64,000 bases of DNA from Micavibrio_B sp048498395 (GTDB taxonomy: Bacteria; Pseudomonadota; Alphaproteobacteria; Micavibrionales; Micavibrionaceae): NCBI GenBank assembly GCA_048498395.1, contig JBEHYB010000001.1:19905-83904 (forward strand). Direction: 5' to 3'. How positions within the stretch are numbered: the first letter of the stretch is position 1; every line of letters starts with the position of its first letter. A program made the translations under genes and the position numbers. Shown one piece after another: positions 60,477 to 64,000 of the stretch. Below the pieces are notes generated by a model. It was not told the origin of the DNA and did not search any database. It saw only the letters and a program-made list of their open reading frames with translations.

Positions 60477-63467
60477 TTATTGGGTGATAATGCTCTCGAC
60501 GGCTTTCTCGTCGAGCTTCTTAAGGTCTTCCTCGTTAATAGGGTCATCGATATTCGGCAGATCGCCGGCCGGAGCGTTCATACGGTTGACGTTGGCATCG
60601 GCGGCCGAAGCGGACGGTTTCAGCGCGGCGGCTTCCTTGGCAGCCTGCGCCAGCTCGTCGCTCGCCTCGACCTTGTATTCTTCCGGATCTTCGACATTGG
60701 CATCGAGGACAATATTAAGCGACATGAAGTCGTCATGCGACGGCAGGCCGAACGAAACCTTGTAATTGCCGCCCTTCACCGCCGGGAAAATGAAATAGCC
60801 GTCGTCGTCGGTCTCGGTCTGCTCGACCAGCGAGCCGTCGGCCGCCGCGAGCAGTTTGACGATCACGCCTTTGACACCTTCCTTGAGATGGGTCAGGTAA
60901 CCGGCGATCTCCGACATTTTCACGAACGGGAAGTCAATAATCGGTGTCGAACCCCGGCGCGGGATCAAATCACGATGATCGAATTCCGGCGCGAGATAGA
61001 TGTCGGGGATGGAGTCTTGAACAACGCTAAGGCGCATAGGTGCCTCACTGAGGTTGGTCAGATATGCAACTCCATTTTTATTAGTAGGAATTTGATCCGC
61101 ATTCGTATTTGTCCTGAAAGCAACATTCTCAATAAGTTTGTCCCCCTGGTCAAAAATACCGTTCTCATTTTTATCAATAAATGCACGGGCACCAAGCGCG
61201 GCCTGCCCACCGGAGCGCGGATCAACTAAATGATATTTATTATCCTGGTCTGGCTGCAATGCCATGCGCATCCCAACGGTCAGTGAATAATTATTCTCTG
61301 TATTAGCTGACGCATTCAAATCGAGTCCAAATTTTCTGTAGTCTCTACTTAAAGCTGCACTAATTGTATCAACCTTTCCGGCAAAATCATGCGCTCCTTC
61401 TAAGCGGAGACTGGTTCTATCAGAAAGACTTTTCTGGGCGCTGAAACTGAATTGTCGATAACGGTTAGTGCTTTCCGGGTCCAGATTATAACTCAAGCCA
61501 GCGCGAAACCTGATATTACTCGGCAGCGTAGTGGCCGCAGCAATCTCACCATAAAAATCCTCCGCACCCGGATCTTTCGAATATGTTTTGACAAGGTCGT
61601 TATAAATGCTAATGCCCTTGAAGCTGAATGAAATTGTATTGTCAAAGCTCAATTGGCTTTCTTTATCTAGATAATTTGTTTTATCGACAGCCAAGCCAAG
61701 ATTAACTCCACCAAAGCCTCGATAGATCGAAAACGTTGATTGATCTTTAACTTCCTGATTATTAACTAGGAAATTTTTATACGTTGTGTGTGAAATCCCC
61801 AAATTTGCACCAAATGCATTGGTGTTTGCTGATGTTTCATACGCGCTCCTACCCCTATCCGCTACAAGAGCCTGCCCTTGCACATTGATCCCATAAAATG
61901 ACGATGAGGCAGATAATGCCGCACCGGAAGATCTGACAGAAGGTGCGGTATTATTAGAAGAAATTTCTGGCGTAACGTTGAAAGGATCATACGCAGTGGA
62001 TTGTGCAGCTTCAGGGCCGGAATATACGCTGGCTCCCATCGTAAAAAGATCACTAAATCCATAGAATAGCTGGCCACTGGCCCCTGCAGTATAATCTTTG
62101 CTTGCATCCTTAGGTAATGGAAGGAAATCAGTGTGCGGCATGCCTGCTGCAAAATCATATTGCAATTCACCCTTCTTGAGCTGGCGCGAGCCCCTTGTGA
62201 CTGCCCGGTTAATAACGGTTTTCTGCCCCTGCGGCCCATAAAGAATTATTTCAAAATTATTGAATCCCGGTGTGAGGGTCACGTGTTCGAAAGAGTATCT
62301 TCCATCGGGTCCTATTTGTTGAAAGTCAATGAAAGCACCATTGCGATAAAGTTCAGCGTCATATCCTACAGGCGCATCGCCATCGAGAATAAAATTATCC
62401 GAGTTATTGGCGTAGTTATTACCAAGGCGAGGATCAGATGAAATCAATACGCCAGATCCGCGGTCTCCCCCAAGGAACAGAGGCACGCTAGGAAAAGAAA
62501 TATCGCCCAATGCAACCTTACCGGCATGGAGCGGACCAAGTAAATTCTTTAACTGGTCGCGTCTTTGGAACGTTATGCGGGAAGTATTTAATTCGGGCGT
62601 ATCGTCATCATTTTTGGAATACCTTCCCGAGAAAGTATAACTGGTCTCGAATTTCGCAATGTCCTGATTTCCCTGTAAAGTTGAAAAACCTAGAAAATTG
62701 GTACCTGAATTATTTGCCTGCAGGCCCACAGAATTTGTCAGGTACAACGATGGAAAGCTGAATGTCTTATACGGCGCAAGCTCCGCATTTTCAGGCCTGA
62801 CAGGATCTCTTCTGAATACTTTTTCATGTTTCTTGGCATTGGCAAGGCGCGCCGCTCTTTCCTGGAAAGGCAATTCATCGTGCGGGCGAATGTCTACAAT
62901 CAGTTGTCCCATATCAAAAACGGGATTGATATCAAACCATTCTTGAATTGAGGCGGCCCTTACATAGATATCATTGCCATATATTATTGCTTCATTCTTA
63001 GATAAGGCTCGTTTCTTGCCTTTGACTAGAACCTCATTTGAATTCAAATCCAGTTGAAATGTATTTTCTTCTTTAACAAAAAATCCTTCTGCTTTTTTGT
63101 CACCCGGATTTACCTTGATAGCTAGACTTAGGATATCTGCAAATTCGCCTAAGGGGATAAGTACGTCTCCGTATGCGTCTCCCGTTGGAAGAAAGATGGT
63201 CATACTTTGATCGATGGGAGTGCCGCTAACTTTCAATCCGACATTAATCTCACCATCTTCGGTTAGTTCGATCACATCTTGAGTCTTTGACTCTTGTATT
63301 TTCTTTTCTATTTCCAATTGTTCGTCAGCCGAAATCTGGTCCGCGTTATTTTCAATAGAAATAGGCGCAGTCGGGCTTTCAGCGGCCATAGCAAAAAGGC
63401 CGCTGGTAGGCAGTAAACACAGACTCAAAACAATCGCCCTACAAAAGGCGATTGATGACACTTTCAC
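60477..63467 (-). CDS. fimbrial-usher-like outer-membrane protein with mosaic composition
   Basis: A 996-residue protein with a signal peptide (VLSLCLLPTSGLFAMAA). The N-terminal domain (about residues 95-230) has LIPLGEFADILSLAIKV, RAASIQEWFDINPVF and DELPFQERAARLAN, as in chaperone-usher ushers. A large beta-barrel follows, with DAPVGYDAELYRNGAFIDFQ and GPQGQKTVINRAV, typical usher strands. The last ~200 residues hold an SdrD/carboxypeptidase-regulatory-like domain (FIDKNENGIFDQGDKLIENV, ETDDDGYFIFPAVKGGNYKV). The first ~800 residues are coded by AT-rich DNA and the last ~185 by GC-rich DNA, with the change near 61,040. Pilus assembly is a family inference. Confidence 0.7.
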   Translation of the reverse strand: MKVSSIAFCRAIVLSLCLLPTSGLFAMAAESPTAPISIENNADQISADEQLEIEKKIQESKTQDVIELTEDGEINVGLKVSGTPIDQSMTIFLPTGDAYGDVLIPLGEFADILSLAIKVNPGDKKAEGFFVKEENTFQLDLNSNEVLVKGKKRALSKNEAIIYGNDIYVRAASIQEWFDINPVFDMGQLIVDIRPHDELPFQERAARLANAKKHEKVFRRDPVRPENAELAPYKTFSFPSLYLTNSVGLQANNSGTNFLGFSTLQGNQDIAKFETSYTFSGRYSKNDDDTPELNTSRITFQRRDQLKNLLGPLHAGKVALGDISFPSVPLFLGGDRGSGVLISSDPRLGNNYANNSDNFILDGDAPVGYDAELYRNGAFIDFQQIGPDGRYSFEHVTLTPGFNNFEIILYGPQGQKTVINRAVTRGSRQLKKGELQYDFAAGMPHTDFLPLPKDASKDYTAGASGQLFYGFSDLFTMGASVYSGPEAAQSTAYDPFNVTPEISSNNTAPSVRSSGAALSASSSFYGINVQGQALVADRGRSAYETSANTNAFGANLGISHTTYKNFLVNNQEVKDQSTFSIYRGFGGVNLGLAVDKTNYLDKESQLSFDNTISFSFKGISIYNDLVKTYSKDPGAEDFYGEIAAATTLPSNIRFRAGLSYNLDPESTNRYRQFSFSAQKSLSDRTSLRLEGAHDFAGKVDTISAALSRDYRKFGLDLNASANTENNYSLTVGMRMALQPDQDNKYHLVDPRSGGQAALGARAFIDKNENGIFDQGDKLIENVAFRTNTNADQIPTNKNGVAYLTNLSEAPMRLSVVQDSIPDIYLAPEFDHRDLIPRRGSTPIIDFPFVKMSEIAGYLTHLKEGVKGVIVKLLAAADGSLVEQTETDDDGYFIFPAVKGGNYKVSFGLPSHDDFMSLNIVLDANVEDPEEYKVEASDELAQAAKEAAALKPSASAADANVNRMNAPAGDLPNIDDPINEEDLKKLDEKAVESIITQ

Positions 63468-63532
63468 TTACATTCAGTCTCCGAATAAGACTTTAGACAT
63501 GTGACCCCAGGATAGGGCCAAAGACTCCCTGA

Positions 63533-63844
63533 TCAGGGAATGGCGAGAGACACCTCGGTAACAGGTGCCGGATTAGATGGATCTCCACTAAGAAGATGTA
63601 ACTTTATTTTACTTCCTGGACCAGCGCCGGCAGGAAGCGAGAATTGATATTCAAAATGCAACTTATCTATTTCGCGATATATATAGACGGTTCTTCGTTT
63701 GCCAATCTGAGCCGGTTCTCCGCTAACAGGCTCATAAATCAAATCAATATATGCCTTGCCTTGCCCGTTACCGGATCGGGTCAGTTCGGTTGAAAGAACG
63801 TAGGTATCAGGTTTTGGGCCCTTGCTTATTTTCGGCTGACGGGC
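63533..63844 (-). CDS. C-terminal part of an unidentified exported protein, cut off at the right-hand junction
   Basis: The minus-strand frame ends at TGA 63533-63535, about 65 bases upstream of the usher start, and is open to a stop at 63845-63847. No ATG is seen; TTG 63740-63742 is the only start-like codon. The ~100 residues include DTYVLSTELTRSGNGQGKAY, DKLHFEYQFSLPAGAGPGSK and the end NPAPVTEVSLAIP, sheet-rich like a pilus chaperone or pilin domain. The plus-strand G+C content jumps near 63,840, just where this frame is broken. Probably the 3' end of an operon partner of the usher. Confidence 0.5.
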   Translation of the reverse strand, partial: ARQPKISKGPKPDTYVLSTELTRSGNGQGKAYIDLIYEPVSGEPAQIGKRRTVYIYREIDKLHFEYQFSLPAGAGPGSKIKLHLLSGDPSNPAPVTEVSLAIP

Positions 63845-63885
63845 TCAGCGCGCCGCAGCGCGAGCGCGGGTTCATGGCGACGTGA
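63841..63885 (+). CDS. GC-rich 3' fragment of an unidentified gene
   Basis: In frame with TGA 63883-63885 the sequence reads GLSAPQRERGFMAT then stop, directly followed by AGGAGG and the next start. It looks like the end of a gene from a high-GC genome joined at the junction. Too short to identify. Confidence 0.3.
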   Translation, partial: GLSAPQRERGFMAT

Positions 63886-63895
63886 GGAGGCAGCG

Positions 63896-64000
63896 ATGGA
63901 CGGTTGGTTCGCCTGGTTGATGGGGGTGCTGGCGGTGCTGCCGGGGTTCGGCCATGCCGCTGCGCCGAGCTGGAACGGCTATGTCGAGGACGACTACGTC
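63896..64000 (+). CDS. HlyD/membrane-fusion-protein N-terminus (runs off the window)
   Basis: ATG 63896 follows a strong AGGAGG at 5-base spacing. The 35 visible residues are a signal-anchor-like MDGWFAWLMGVLAVLPGFGH then AAAPSWNGYVEDDYV. W..YVE.DYV is the usual start of the mature part of HlyD-type periplasmic adaptors of ABC or MFS efflux systems. The codon use is strongly GC-rich, unlike nearly all other genes here. The rest lies outside the window. Confidence 0.55.
   Translation, partial: MDGWFAWLMGVLAVLPGFGHAAAPSWNGYVEDDYV

Noticed and set aside
60480..61229. 249-residue plus-strand frame
   Set aside because: Antisense to the 3' part of the usher-like gene; His/Arg/Val-rich shadow translation.
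1..64000. CRISPR array, prophage or insertion sequence
   Set aside because: No regularly spaced direct repeats, cas genes, transposase, integrase or capsid genes were seen on either strand.

Overview
The window is a 64 kb stretch of a mid-GC chromosome (about half G+C) and is almost entirely protein-coding. It reads as an alphaproteobacterium. Support comes from several conserved neighbourhoods: rpmH-rnpA-yidD-yidC-yihA, trpF/trpB/trpA-accD-folC, pyrF-lapA-ihfB, a complex-I NDUFA9-like gene with surA and rsmA, psd-pssA, and many small lineage-specific secreted or membrane proteins. The cell is Gram-negative: there is a porin, a TonB-dependent receptor, an AsmA-type protein, a heptosyltransferase-family enzyme and an outer-membrane usher-like protein. 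The set resembles Micavibrio-like or Rhodospirillales-like lineages, but that placement is inference and was not tested.

Layout. 1-6 kb: the tail of an AsmA-family gene, an MFS exporter, a CHASE3 histidine kinase with an overlapping single-domain response regulator, two tiny envelope proteins and a chemoreceptor. 6-10 kb: a pseudouridine synthase, then a DUF2946-YcnI-TonB receptor cluster that looks copper-related, then dusB. 11-14 kb: two alpha/beta hydrolases around an AT-rich patch of unknown genes next to tRNA-Ser(GGA). 14-17 kb: a GT4-GT9 glycosyltransferase pair, a YgaV/BigR-type ArsR regulator and an SDR. 17-26 kb: gmk, then NDUFA9-like-surA-rsmA, argH, and argF-argG, where argG appears to start at a non-canonical ATT codon. 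26-32 kb: a large atypical Clp/Hsp100 ATPase and a PcrA/UvrD helicase. 32-40 kb: a diguanylate cyclase, psd-pssA, unknown proteins, a second chemoreceptor and a porin. 40-44 kb: the rpmH-to-yihA block. 44-50 kb: a UbiH-type hydroxylase overlapping a patatin phospholipase, and two uncharacterised genes. 50-60 kb: trpF-trpB-(ydcF-like, acyltransferase)-trpA-accD-folC, a methyltransferase-like gene and ihfB-lapA-pyrF. 60-63.5 kb: a 996-residue fimbrial-usher-like gene of mosaic composition.

The last ~160 bases (from about 63,840) jump to about 70% G+C. They carry the end of one gene and the start of an HlyD-type adaptor gene, while the minus-strand gene upstream of the usher runs out at that point. 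This is either a real recombination or island boundary or an assembly chimera.

I found no CRISPR array, transposase, integrase or prophage. No new system can be demonstrated from sequence alone. The best candidates for unrecognised biology are the solitary Clp-like AAA+ protein with a very long N-terminal region, the 144-aa/598-aa unknown gene pair at 47.5-49.8 kb, and the truncated usher locus at the right end. A family of short GAAA-loop hairpins related to TCAT(T/C)CC..GAAAG..GG(A/G)AT recurs between genes.
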